A DNA stretch of 64,000 nt, from positions 1 to 64,000 of the forward strand of contig NZ_JASMRZ010000005.1 in the NCBI RefSeq assembly GCF_030462475.1, in the 5' to 3' direction. Numbering within the stretch: the stretch's first letter is position 1; the number at the start of each line of letters is the position of its first letter. Source of the stretch: Variovorax sp. CAN15 (GTDB lineage: Bacteria; Pseudomonadota; Gammaproteobacteria; Burkholderiales; Burkholderiaceae_C). The position numbers and the translations under genes were made by a program. Shown here piece by piece: positions 45,243 to 53,666 of this stretch. The notes beneath the pieces are model-generated. The model saw only the letters and a list, made by a program, of their open reading frames with translations, was not told the DNA's origin and made no database searches.

Positions 45243-47285
45243 ATGTCTGATGCGCTGGTGACCGTTGGGCCGCAGCGATGGGCGCTGCTGGCCTATGCGC
45301 GGCTGCGCTCGCTGTGGCAGCGCTGGTTCCTGTGGCTGCTGCTGGCGGTGCTGGTGTCGGTGCTGCTGGTCACGGTGGTGTGGCTCGCGGGCCGGCACGA
45401 GGTCGAGCAGGTGCAGGCAGCGCTCGACCGCGACACCGCCGACGCCGTCGCCGACCTGCGCAGTGGCTTCCAGCGCAATGCGCAGAGCCTGCGCGCCACG
45501 CAGGCGCCCGGCGCCGATCCCGCGAAGTGGCCGGAGGTGGCCGCCGCGCTGCTGCGCGAGCACCGCGAGTGGCTGCGTCTCGAATGGCGCGATTCGGCGC
45601 TGCGCCCGCTGCAGGCCGTCAACACGCCCTACCGCATGCGTGTGCTCGACGAGGACACGCGCGGCCCCGATCAGTCCGATGTGTCGCTGGCCTGCGCCGC
45701 GGCGCGCAAGCTGGGTGCGTCGGCCTATTCGCCGAGCCACTACGTGCCCATCGCGGGCGGCGGCGGCATCGAGGTGATGGAGCTGTGCGTGCCCATCGAT
45801 GCAGGCGGGTATCTGGTGGCCAGCTATTCGCTGCGCGATGCGCTGATCGAGCTGGTCGGCCCCACGCTCACGCGCGGCCAGGAAGTTGCCTTCACCGAGG
45901 CCGACGGTACCCGGCTGGTGGCGCTGGGCAGCTCGCGGCGCACCGGCACGCGCGTGTTCACCTCGCAGCAGCTCATCGACCTGCCGGGCGCCGCGCTGAT
46001 GCTGCGCGTGGACGGCTGGCGCGCGGCACCCGACCTGTTCCCGAACATGCTCACGGCGCTGGTCACCGCGATCTCCATCGCGCTGGTGTCGGTGCTGGTG
46101 CTGCTCGCGCGCGACACCCGCCGCCGCCTGCGCGCCGAGCGCGACCTGGCCGACGCGCTGGCCTTCCGCAAGGCGATGGAAGACTCCGTCATCACCGGCC
46201 TGCGCGCGCGCGACCTGCGCGGCCGCATCACCTACGTGAACCCGGCCTTCTGCGAGATGGTGGGCTTCAGCCCCGAGGAACTGATGGCGGACAACGCCGA
46301 GGCTCCCTACTGGCCCACCGAGCTGGCCCACGAGTACCAGCAGCGGCAGGCACGCCGGCTTGCGGGCGGCATGCCGCCGCGCGAGGGCTTCGAGTCGGTC
46401 TTCATGCGCAAGGACGGCACGCGCTTTCCGGTGCTCATCTTCGAAGCACCGCTGATCAATGCGCACAAGGTGCAGACCGGCTGGATGAGTGCGTTCATCG
46501 ACGTGAGCGAGCAGCGCCGCATCGAGGAGCTCTCGCGTGCCAGCCAGGAGCGCCTGCAGGCCAGCGCGCGGCTGGCCACGGTCGGCGAGATGGCCTCGCT
46601 GCTGAGCCACGAGCTCACACAGCCGCTGGCCGCCATCGCCAGCTACGCGAGCGGCTCGCTCAACCTGCTGGGCCCGAACGCCAAGGGCGACCAGGGCGAA
46701 GTCGCGATGGCGGTGAAGCGCATCGCCGAGCAGGCCGACCGCGCGGGGCAGGTGATCCGCAGCGTGCACGACTTCGTGCGCCGGCGCGACCGCGCGCGCG
46801 AGGCCGTGGCGCCGCAGGCGCTGATCGACGCGGTGCTGCCGCTGGTGCGGCTGCAGGCGCGCAAGCTCGGCGTGATCATCGAGGTGGTGCTCGAAGACCG
46901 CCTGCCCGCCGTCATGTGCGACCGCACCCTGGTCGAGCAGGTGCTGCTGAACCTCGCGCGCAACGCGATGCAGGCCATGGACGGCCCCGACAATGTCGGC
47001 AGCCGCGTGCTGCGGTTGCGCGTGGCGCGCGCCGCCGCGATGGGCGCCACGGGCCAGGAGGACGGCCGGCGCTGGATCGAGTTCTCGGTGGCCGACCTGG
47101 GCAGCGGCATCAGCGAGGAGGTCGCAGAGCGGCTCTTCACGCCCTTCTTCACCACCCGCGCCGACGGCATGGGGCTCGGCCTGAGCCTTTGCCGCACGGT
47201 GGTGGAGCAGCACGGCGGCGCGCTCGTGTTCGAGCCCAACAAGCCGCGCGGTACCGTGTTCAGGTTCACTCTGCCGAGTACATGA
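45243..47285 (+). CDS. PAS-domain sensor histidine kinase (DctS/FixL-like)
   Basis: 680 aa from ATG 45243. Membrane span 1 ([22 protein letters not shown]), a periplasmic sensor of about 240 residues, and span 2 ([21 protein letters not shown]) come first. A PAS domain follows near 320-440 ([23 protein letters not shown]), then HisKA-like dimerization with the phospho-His in [18 protein letters not shown], and an HATPase ([37 protein letters not shown]). Size and layout match DctS, the C4-dicarboxylate sensor. The regulator gene follows after about 135 bases. The ligand is inferred only. Confidence 0.88.
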   Translation: MSDALVTVGPQRWALLAYARLRSLWQRWFLWLLLAVLVSVLLVTVVWLAGRHEVEQVQAALDRDTADAVADLRSGFQRNAQSLRATQAPGADPAKWPEVAAALLREHREWLRLEWRDSALRPLQAVNTPYRMRVLDEDTRGPDQSDVSLACAAARKLGASAYSPSHYVPIAGGGGIEVMELCVPIDAGGYLVASYSLRDALIELVGPTLTRGQEVAFTEADGTRLVALGSSRRTGTRVFTSQQLIDLPGAALMLRVDGWRAAPDLFPNMLTALVTAISIALVSVLVLLARDTRRRLRAERDLADALAFRKAMEDSVITGLRARDLRGRITYVNPAFCEMVGFSPEELMADNAEAPYWPTELAHEYQQRQARRLAGGMPPREGFESVFMRKDGTRFPVLIFEAPLINAHKVQTGWMSAFIDVSEQRRIEELSRASQERLQASARLATVGEMASLLSHELTQPLAAIASYASGSLNLLGPNAKGDQGEVAMAVKRIAEQADRAGQVIRSVHDFVRRRDRAREAVAPQALIDAVLPLVRLQARKLGVIIEVVLEDRLPAVMCDRTLVEQVLLNLARNAMQAMDGPDNVGSRVLRLRVARAAAMGATGQEDGRRWIEFSVADLGSGISEEVAERLFTPFFTTRADGMGLGLSLCRTVVEQHGGALVFEPNKPRGTVFRFTLPST

Positions 47286-47289
47286 TCCA

Positions 47290-47376
47290 CCCCCAGGCTT
47301 CGCGCATTTCGCGTCGCTTCTCCTTCCCCCTCGCCGGAGGCGACACCTGCGGCCCGGCGAAGCCGGTTCCGCGGGG
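47290..47376 (+). repeat. Intergenic repeat copy B
   Basis: A diverged copy of the same element (CCCCAGGCTTCGCGCA ... GGCCCGGCGAAGCCGG) beginning four bases after the histidine kinase stop and oriented with it. Confidence 0.82.
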
Positions 47377-47421
47377 CCTTCGAAGGGCCCGCGCCCGTTT
47401 TTGGAATTGAATTGAATTGAT

Positions 47422-48048
47422 ATGCAACCGCTGATCGACGGCTTGATCTTCATCGTGGACGACGACGCCAGCGTGCGCGAGGCGCTGGCCTGGCTGCTGC
47501 GCTCGCGGCGCCTGGCCAGCGAGCACTTCGCGAGCGCGGAGGCGTTCGAGCAGTTCCTCGACCAGGGCCCGCTGCCGCAGCAGCCGCTGTGCCTGCTGCT
47601 GGACGTGCGCATGCCCGGCACCAGCGGGCTGGTGCTGTTCGACCGGATCGTCGAGCGCGGCCTGCTGCCCGCGATGCCGGTGATCTTCCTGACCGGCCAT
47701 GCCGACGTGCCCACGGCCGTCGACGCGGTCAAGCGCGGTGCTTTCGATTTCTGCGAGAAGCCCTTCTCGGACAACGCGCTGGTCGATCGCATCGAGCATG
47801 CGTTGAACGCGTCGCTTCAGGCGCTGGAAGTGCAGCGCGCGCGCAGGGGGCTGGCCGAGCGCGTCGGCGAGCTGACCGAGCGCGAGCGCGACGTGATGCG
47901 GCTGGTGGTCGAGGGCCTGCCCAACAAGCTCATCGCCGACCAGCTCGCGATCAGCGTGCGCACGGTGGAGGTCCACCGCGCGCGCGTGTTCGACAAGATG
48001 GAAGTGAAGTCGGCCGTCGAGTTGGCCAACCGTCTACGAGAACTCTAG
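47422..48048 (+). CDS. FixJ/NarL-type response regulator (DctR-like)
   Basis: 208 aa. The receiver domain has acidic DDDAS at the N-terminus, the phosphorylated Asp in LLLDVRMPGTSG near residue 58, Thr in FLTGHAD and Lys in FCEKPF. A LuxR-type HTH fills the end (LTERERDVMRLVVEGLPNKLIAD, VRTVEVHRARVFDKM). It pairs with the kinase ahead. Three GAATT units in tandem sit just before the ATG, an odd leader with a poor ribosome binding site. Confidence 0.92.
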   Translation: MQPLIDGLIFIVDDDASVREALAWLLRSRRLASEHFASAEAFEQFLDQGPLPQQPLCLLLDVRMPGTSGLVLFDRIVERGLLPAMPVIFLTGHADVPTAVDAVKRGAFDFCEKPFSDNALVDRIEHALNASLQALEVQRARRGLAERVGELTERERDVMRLVVEGLPNKLIADQLAISVRTVEVHRARVFDKMEVKSAVELANRLREL

Positions 48049-48066
48049 CCCCGGATTCTTCGCAGA

Positions 48067-48155
48067 ACACCGCGGAACCGGCTTCGCCGGGCCGCAGGTG
48101 TTGCCCCTGCAAGGGGGTTGGCGCAGCGACACGAAGTGCGCGAAGCCTGGGGGTT
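48067..48155 (-). repeat. Intergenic repeat copy C (tandem with D)
   Basis: Minus-strand copy ending in the same TTAGCCC seen at the end of copy D. Copies C and D are about 98 bases apart, which indicates a tandem duplication of one unit. Confidence 0.88.
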
Positions 48156-48164
48156 AGCCCAAGA

Positions 48165-48255
48165 CCACCGCGGAACCGGCTTCGCCGGGCCGCAGGTGTT
48201 GCCCCCTGCAAGGGGGGTGGCGCAGCGACACGAAGTGCGCGAAGCCTGGGGGTTA
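48165..48255 (-). repeat. Intergenic repeat copy D
   Basis: A minus-strand copy that begins directly at the TAA stop of the OmpA gene at 48253. The hairpins CCCCC-TTGCA-GGGGG and CCGGC-GAA-GCCGG are intact. Confidence 0.88.
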
Positions 48256-48819
48256 GCCCTTCTCCGCCACGAAGATCTCGACGCGGCGGTTCTGCGCGCG
48301 GCCGGCGGCCGTGCCGTTGTCCGCCAGCGGCTCGCGCGAGCCGCGGCCGTCGGTGGTGATGGCGGTGGTCGAGACGCCGCGGCTCACGAGGTGGTTGCGC
48401 ACGCTGTCGGCGCGGCTCACCGAGAGGCGCTCGTTGCCTTCCTCGCTGCCGGTGTTGTCGGTGTGGCCCACCACGCGCACGCTGGCGGCTGTGGCGCTCT
48501 TCAGGCCTTCGGCGACCTTGTCGAGCACCTGCGCGAAGTTGCGCTTGACGTTGGCGCGGCCAGTGTCGAACGACATCTCGTTCGGGATCACCAGATGGAG
48601 CTGGTTGTCGGCGGTCTGCTCGATCACCACGCCGGTTCCCTTGGTCGAGGTCTCGAGGTCGCTCTTCAGCGTGGCCAGGCGGGCCGTCCAGCTGTTGGCC
48701 GGCGCGGCGGCGGGCGCGGCTGCAGGCGCGGGTGCCGGCGGGGGGGCCGACTGCGATGCGCAGCCCGCGATGAACAGCAACGCGGCGGCTGCCGCACTCG
48801 AAACAACGAACTTCCTCAT
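48253..48819 (-). CDS. OmpA-family lipoprotein
   Basis: 188 aa. Lipobox LLFIAGCAS with Cys near residue 21 and a Pro/Ala linker ([14 protein letters not shown]). The C-terminal OmpA peptidoglycan-binding domain runs from about 75 (IPNEMSFDTGRANVKRNF, VVGHTDNTGSEEGNERLSVSRA, GRAQNRRVEIFV). It ties the outer membrane to the cell wall. The next gene upstream is a second OmpA lipoprotein, so the pair probably arose by duplication. Confidence 0.92.
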   Translation of the reverse strand: MRKFVVSSAAAAALLFIAGCASQSAPPPAPAPAAAPAAAPANSWTARLATLKSDLETSTKGTGVVIEQTADNQLHLVIPNEMSFDTGRANVKRNFAQVLDKVAEGLKSATAASVRVVGHTDNTGSEEGNERLSVSRADSVRNHLVSRGVSTTAITTDGRGSREPLADNGTAAGRAQNRRVEIFVAEKG

Positions 48820-48909
48820 GAGATTCCCTCTTAATGGACCAATGGAACGGTAGTGGCGGGAACCGGCCTTTCAGCGCGACCGGTTTCCCTCTCGTGCGCC
48901 GGCGGTCGC

Positions 48910-49569
48910 TCAGCGTTGCGGTGCGCGCTCGCCCACGTAGATTTCGACGCGGCGGTTCTGTGCCCTGCCGGCGTCGCTGTTGTTGTCGGCGATCGGCTCG
49001 TGCGAACCGCGGCCTTCGATGCGGAAGATCGCCGCGTTCACGCCGCGCGCCACGAGGTAGTCGCGCGTGCTGGCGGCGCGTTCGACCGACAGGGGGTTGT
49101 TGATGGCGTCCGAGCCGGTGCTGTCGGTGTGGCCGATGATGCGCACCTCGGCGTTCGGGTTGCCGCGCAGGCCGCTGGCGAACTGGTCGAGCACCGGCGC
49201 GAAATTGGGCTTGATGTTGGCGCGGCCCACGTCGAAGGACACGTCGCTCGGGATCTGCAGCTTCAGCTCGTTGTTGGGCGTCTGCGTGACGGCCACGCCG
49301 GTGCCCTGCGTGGCGGCTTCCATCTGGCGCTTCTGGTTCTCCATGCGCTGCGACCACAGGTAGCCGCCGAGCGCGCCGGCCGCCGCGCCGAGCACCGCGC
49401 CAGTGCCGATGGCGCCGCGGTTGCCGCCGGTGGCCGAGCCGATCGCGGCGCCGCCGAGCGCACCGATGCCGGCGCCGATGCCGGTGTTGCGCTGCGTGTC
49501 GGTCATGCCGCCCGCGCAGCCCGAGAGGACGAGGGCGGCGGCGGTGGTGGCGAGTACGAATTTTTTCAT
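48910..49569 (-). CDS. OmpA-family lipoprotein with glycine-zipper region (YiaD-like)
   Basis: 219 aa. Lipobox ALVLSGCAGG at residue 18. A Gly-rich zipper (GIGAGIGALGGAAIGSATGG, then GAAAGALGGYLW) spans about 30-75, typical of YiaD-type proteins. The OmpA domain follows (IPSDVSFDVGRANIKPNF, IGHTDSTGSDAINNPLSVERA, GRAQNRRVEIYV). It lies about 90 bases upstream of the simpler OmpA gene and probably shares its transcript. Confidence 0.92.
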   Translation of the reverse strand: MKKFVLATTAAALVLSGCAGGMTDTQRNTGIGAGIGALGGAAIGSATGGNRGAIGTGAVLGAAAGALGGYLWSQRMENQKRQMEAATQGTGVAVTQTPNNELKLQIPSDVSFDVGRANIKPNFAPVLDQFASGLRGNPNAEVRIIGHTDSTGSDAINNPLSVERAASTRDYLVARGVNAAIFRIEGRGSHEPIADNNSDAGRAQNRRVEIYVGERAPQR

Positions 49570-49766
49570 GGCGATCCCTTTCAAGGTTGAATCAGACGGG
49601 CCACAGCTTAGCCTTCGGGGAGTGCGAGATGGTACGGGCTCAAAGCCCTGCGGAAAATAAGAAAAGTTTCGTCTTCGCGCATGAATGCTGCAATGATTGC
49701 TACTAAAGCAATAGCATTCGGGTGCTTGTCCGACACCGCCGCGCGGCTGGAGACTGCACAAGCAGT

Positions 49767-49931
49767 TCACGCTTCGGGCGGCGGCTTTCGGTCGGTGGTG
49801 CCGCGGCCGGCTTCGGGCTCGTCGTCGCCATCGTGCAATTCGCCCTTGTTGCGGCCCGAAAACATGGTCCACCAGATGATCAGGATGAACACGAGTCCCG
49901 CGGCGAGGGCTTCAAGCAGAATCAAACCCAT
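49767..49931 (-). CDS. Small single-span membrane protein
   Basis: 54 aa, starting MGLILLEALAAGLVFILIIWWTMFSG, one membrane span, followed by a charged tail (RNKGELHDGDDEPEAGRG). I believe short proteins of this form, with the IWWTMFSGR motif, are conserved in Comamonadaceae. That is from memory, not a search. Its ATG overlaps the ATG of the divergent mltA gene within the sequence CATG. Confidence 0.65.
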   Translation of the reverse strand: MGLILLEALAAGLVFILIIWWTMFSGRNKGELHDGDDEPEAGRGTTDRKPPPEA

Positions 49932-51078
49932 GAGAAATGGACTCCAGTGGCTGGTCGGGCTTGTGATCGTAGCAACGCTCGCCGCCTGTTCCACCGGCCC
50001 TCGCACCCCCGAGGCTCCCATCCGCCCACCCGTCAGCCAGCCGCGCGACCTCGGTCCGCTCACCGGCTCGCTCGCGCATCCCAAGAGCCGCTGGGTGCCC
50101 GTCGGCTGGGGCGAGCTTCCCGGTTTCGGCGAAGACCCCTTGCACGAAGCGTGGATCGCGTTGCTGGCGAACTGCACGCGCCCCAACGCCGCCTTCGCGC
50201 CGCTGTGCCGCGACGTGCGCCAGCTGACCATCGCCACTCCCGAGGAGCAGCGCCAGTGGATGACCGAGCGGCTGCAGCCCTACCGCGTGGAGGCACTGAA
50301 CGGCCAGATCGAAGGCAAGCTGACCAGCTACTACGAGCCGGTGTACGAGGCTTCGCGCGTGCCCACCGCCACCTTCAACGTGCCGATCTACCAGGCGCCC
50401 GACGGCCTCGTGCCGCGCCGTCCCTGGTACACGCGCCAGGAGATCGAGACCCTGCCCGAGGCACAGGCCGCGCTGCGCGGGCGCGAGATCGCATGGATGG
50501 CCGACCCCATCGATGCGCTGATGCTGCACATCCAGGGCTCCGGACGGCTGCGCATCACCGAGGCCAACGGCTGGCAGCACACCGTGCGCGTCGCCTTCTC
50601 GGCCACCAACGAGCAGCCCTACCGCAGCGTGCAGCAGTGGCTGATGAGCCAGGGCGTGGCCAAGGTCGGCAAGTGGCCGGACGACACCAAGGCCTGGGCC
50701 GCGCAGAACCCGCAGCGCGTGACGCAGATGATGTGGAGCAACCCGCGCTACGTGTTCTTCCGCGAAGAGACCATGAGCGAGGTCGACGCCGCCTTCGGCC
50801 CGCGCGGCGCGCAGGGCGTGCCGCTCACGGCCGGCCGCTCCATCGCGGTCGACCGCGAGAGCATTCCCTACGGCACGCCGGTGTGGCTGGCCTCCAGCGG
50901 ACCGGCGGCGCAGTTGCAGAAGCTGGTGGTGGCGCAGGACACCGGCAGCGCCATCCTCGGCGCGGTGCGCGCCGACTATTTCGCCGGCACCGGCGCCGAC
51001 GCGGGCCGCCTCGCGGCGAGCATGAACCAGCCGCTGAGGCTGTGGGCCCTGTGGCCGCGGCAGTTGCCGGCGCCTTGA
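49930..51078 (+). CDS. mltA: Membrane-bound lytic murein transglycosylase A
   Basis: 382 aa from MRNGLQWLVGLVIVATLAACSTGP, a lipoprotein signal with Cys near 21. It cleaves peptidoglycan to anhydro-muropeptides. The MltA barrel domain holds LTSYYEPVYEASR and IAWMADPIDALMLHIQGSGRL (catalytic Asp region). The C-terminal 3D domain holds AGRSIAVDRESIPYGTPVWL and VAQDTGSAILGAVRADYFAG. ATG 49930 is chosen because the signal peptide begins there, although the frame is open to 49681. Confidence 0.94.
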   Translation: MRNGLQWLVGLVIVATLAACSTGPRTPEAPIRPPVSQPRDLGPLTGSLAHPKSRWVPVGWGELPGFGEDPLHEAWIALLANCTRPNAAFAPLCRDVRQLTIATPEEQRQWMTERLQPYRVEALNGQIEGKLTSYYEPVYEASRVPTATFNVPIYQAPDGLVPRRPWYTRQEIETLPEAQAALRGREIAWMADPIDALMLHIQGSGRLRITEANGWQHTVRVAFSATNEQPYRSVQQWLMSQGVAKVGKWPDDTKAWAAQNPQRVTQMMWSNPRYVFFREETMSEVDAAFGPRGAQGVPLTAGRSIAVDRESIPYGTPVWLASSGPAAQLQKLVVAQDTGSAILGAVRADYFAGTGADAGRLAASMNQPLRLWALWPRQLPAP

Positions 51079-51207
51079 CGAAACGGTGGGCGGGGACGTC
51101 AATTCACCGGAAGTCCCCAATACCCTCCATACCCCGCATTTCCCGATTAACCGTTCGAATCTGAACGGAAGCTGACCAATTCACGGAGCCGTAATGCCGA
51201 ATGCCTA

Positions 51208-51238
51208 ATTTCGCGGGCTGGATTTTCAACCCACGAAG
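51208..51238 (+). promoter_or_regulatory. Leader hairpin of the first phoX-like gene
   Basis: TTCG...CGAA and GGG...CCC pair around a loop. The block GCCTAATTTCGCGGGCTGG is nearly identical to the one before the second paralogue (53620-53653). The hairpin ends 14 bases before the start codon and holds or borders the ribosome binding site. Confidence 0.5.
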
Positions 51239-51251
51239 AAAGGCATTTCGC

Positions 51252-53480
51252 ATGACCGCCCACCCCCGCACGGGAACCCCCGTGGTCGATATCGACGACA
51301 TCGGTACCAATCCCACGTCGAATCCCTCTTTCAACGACCTGATCGTTCCCCTGCTGAACCGCCGTCGCCTCGTCGGCCTGGGCGTCGGTACCGCCGGCAC
51401 TGCGCTGCTGCAGGCCTGCGGAGGTGGAGGAGGCGGTGGCGGTGGCCTCCCCATTCTTCCCTCGGCGCCCGCCCCGGCACCCGCTCCAGCGCCTGCTCCC
51501 GCTCCCGCACCGGCCGGGCCGATGAAGCTGGGCTTCAATGCCGTCGCCAAGAGCCTCGCCGACGTCGTGACCGTGCCCGTGGGCTACACCGCCAGCGTGC
51601 TGTTCCGCCTGGGAGACCCGATCACGCCGACCGTGGCCACCTACAGGAACGACGGCACCGACGCCGCCGATACCTTCGATCGCCGCGCCGGCGACCACCA
51701 CGACGGCATGACCTTCTTCGGCATGAACGCCTCGAACAAGTGGGACCCAGCCAATGCCACGCGGGGGCTGCTGGTGATGAACCACGAGGCCATCACGCCC
51801 GTGTTCCTGCACCCCGCCGGCCAGACCATCGTCAGCGGTGCGCGCACCGTCGCGGACGAAGTGCTGCGCGAGTTCTACGCGCATGGCGTGAGCGTGATCG
51901 AGGTCAGCAAGAGCGGCGCCAACTGGAGCTACAAGCAGGACTCGAGCTTCAATCGCCGCGTCCACACGCTGACGGAGATGACCTTGTCCGGCCCGGCCGC
52001 CAAGACCGACTATCTCAAGACCAGGTACTCGACCGACGGCAGCAAGACCCGCGGCACCGTCAACAACTGCGCCAACGGCACCACGCCGTGGGGCACGTAC
52101 CTGACCTGCGAAGAGAACTGGGCCGGCTATTTCCGCCGCACCAACAGCACCGGCGCCACGCCGAAGGAACTGGCTTCCTTCGGCCGCTACGGCGTTTCCG
52201 GCAACGGCCGCGAACTCTGGGCCACCGTCACGCCGGATACGGCCGACAACCTGTACGGCCGCTGGAACTGCGAAGTCACCGGTGCCACCGCGGCCGACGA
52301 CTATCGCAACGGACCGAACACCTACGGCTGGGTGGTCGAGATCGATCCATTCAACCCGTCGAGCACACCGAAGAAGCGCACCGCGCTGGGCCGCTTCGGC
52401 CATGAAGGCGCCTGCCTGGGCCCTGTCGTGGTCGGCAAGCCGCTGGTCTGGTACATGGGCGACGACGCGCGCGGCGAGTACGTCTACAAGTTCGTCTCCA
52501 CGAAGAGCTGGTCCGCGTCCGACGTCGGCGGCGGCCTGGCGGCCGGCGACAAGTACATGGACGACGGCCGCCTCTACGTGGCCAAGTTCAACGCCGACGG
52601 CTCCGGCGTCTGGCTCGAGCTGAAGCTGGGCGAGAACAACATCACCGCCGGCTACGCGAACTACGCCTTCGCCGATGCCGCCGACGTGCTGATCAACACC
52701 CGCCATGCGGCGGATGCCGCAGGTGCCACGAAGATGGACCGTCCCGAGTGGGCTGCCGTCAATCCGAAGACCGGCGAGGTCTATCTGACGCTGACCAACA
52801 ACTCGAACCGCTCGATCACCACCACCGACGCGGCCAATCCGCGCTCCTACAGCGCGCCGAAGATCACCGGCGCGTCGTACTCGGGCAATCCCAATGGCCA
52901 CATCGTGCGCTTCGCCGACAAGAACGGCGACCCGACTTCGCTGAGCTTCAAGTGGGACGTGTACCTCTTCGGTGCGCGCGACGGCGCCTCGGCCGACGTC
53001 AACCTCTCGCTGCTGTCGGCCGACAACGACTTCTCCAGCCCCGACGGCCTGTGGTTCAGCGAGGCCGCGCCCGGCCTGCTGTGGATCGAGACCGACGACG
53101 GCGCCTACACCGACGTCACCAACTGCATGCTGCTGGCCGCGCTGCCGGGCAAGGTGGGCGACGGCGGCCCCAGGGCAATCACCAACCTCTCCGGTTCGTC
53201 CTCGCGCGTGCAGAACACCTTCGTGGGGAAGGCTCCAGGCACCGAAGGCCTGCGCCGCTTCCTGGTCGGCCCCGTGGAATGCGAGATCACCGGCGTGGCC
53301 GAATCGGGCGATGGCCGCGCGCTGTTCGTGAACATCCAGCATCCCGGCGAGGACACGAGTTCCGCGGACATCGGTACGCCGGGCAAGTTCAGCAGCCACT
53401 GGCCGGACGGCGGCAACGCCCGGCCGCGCTCGGCGACCATCGTGATCACGAAGAACGACGGCGGCCTGATCGGTCTCTGA
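51252..53480 (+). CDS. PhoX-family phosphatase (DUF839), Tat-exported, copy 1
   Basis: 742 aa. A twin-arginine signal (LNRRRLVGLGVGTAGTALLQAC) near residues 36-57 ends in a lipobox-like LLQAC followed by GGGGGGGG and a long Pro-Ala linker. The rest is a PhoX beta-propeller: MTFFGMNASNKWDP, LLVMNHEAITP, TPWGTYLTCEENWAGYF with the metal-binding Glu, GRFGHEGACLGPV and VYKFVSTKSW. PhoX enzymes are Ca/Fe-dependent phosphomonoesterases. Start at MTAHPRTGTP. The paralogue follows after about 190 bases. Confidence 0.9.
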   Translation: MTAHPRTGTPVVDIDDIGTNPTSNPSFNDLIVPLLNRRRLVGLGVGTAGTALLQACGGGGGGGGGLPILPSAPAPAPAPAPAPAPAPAGPMKLGFNAVAKSLADVVTVPVGYTASVLFRLGDPITPTVATYRNDGTDAADTFDRRAGDHHDGMTFFGMNASNKWDPANATRGLLVMNHEAITPVFLHPAGQTIVSGARTVADEVLREFYAHGVSVIEVSKSGANWSYKQDSSFNRRVHTLTEMTLSGPAAKTDYLKTRYSTDGSKTRGTVNNCANGTTPWGTYLTCEENWAGYFRRTNSTGATPKELASFGRYGVSGNGRELWATVTPDTADNLYGRWNCEVTGATAADDYRNGPNTYGWVVEIDPFNPSSTPKKRTALGRFGHEGACLGPVVVGKPLVWYMGDDARGEYVYKFVSTKSWSASDVGGGLAAGDKYMDDGRLYVAKFNADGSGVWLELKLGENNITAGYANYAFADAADVLINTRHAADAAGATKMDRPEWAAVNPKTGEVYLTLTNNSNRSITTTDAANPRSYSAPKITGASYSGNPNGHIVRFADKNGDPTSLSFKWDVYLFGARDGASADVNLSLLSADNDFSSPDGLWFSEAAPGLLWIETDDGAYTDVTNCMLLAALPGKVGDGGPRAITNLSGSSSRVQNTFVGKAPGTEGLRRFLVGPVECEITGVAESGDGRALFVNIQHPGEDTSSADIGTPGKFSSHWPDGGNARPRSATIVITKNDGGLIGL

Positions 53481-53596
53481 CAAGCGCCGACGCTCTCCGC
53501 AACCCCCTCCGGGACTCGTCACTGCCGGGTTTCGGAGTGCTTGCAAGAATGTGAAATCGGCATCAAGTCGCCTGACTGGACGCTGAGTGTTTCACG

Positions 53597-53653
53597 GCGC
53601 TGTCATGCGAATTGCCTAACTTCGCGGGCTGGTTACTTTTCCACCCTACGAAG
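53597..53653 (+). promoter_or_regulatory. Leader and partial Pho box of the second phoX-like gene
   Basis: CTGTCAT near 53600 matches a Pho box half site, while the second half is poor. It is followed by GCCTAACTTCGCGGGCTGG and a hairpin (CTTCG/CGAAG, GGG/CCC, TGG/CCA, 53620-53653) that mirrors the leader of the first gene. PhoB control is possible, not shown. Confidence 0.4.
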
Positions 53654-53666
53654 AAAGACATTGCGC

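Noticed and set aside
43713-47792. Long minus-strand open frame crossing nitrilase, histidine kinase and repeat regions
   Set aside because: It spans several real genes and intergenic repeats on the other strand and has no recognisable domain; an artefact of GC-rich codon use.
48067-48255. Two direct repeats as a possible CRISPR or att duplication
   Set aside because: They are a tandem copy of the interspersed 90-bp element, with further copies elsewhere; no spacers, cas genes or integrase.
53597-53620. Full PhoB box before the second phoX-like gene
   Set aside because: Only the first half site CTGTCAT matches; the second half has about three of seven matches, so it is reported only as partial.
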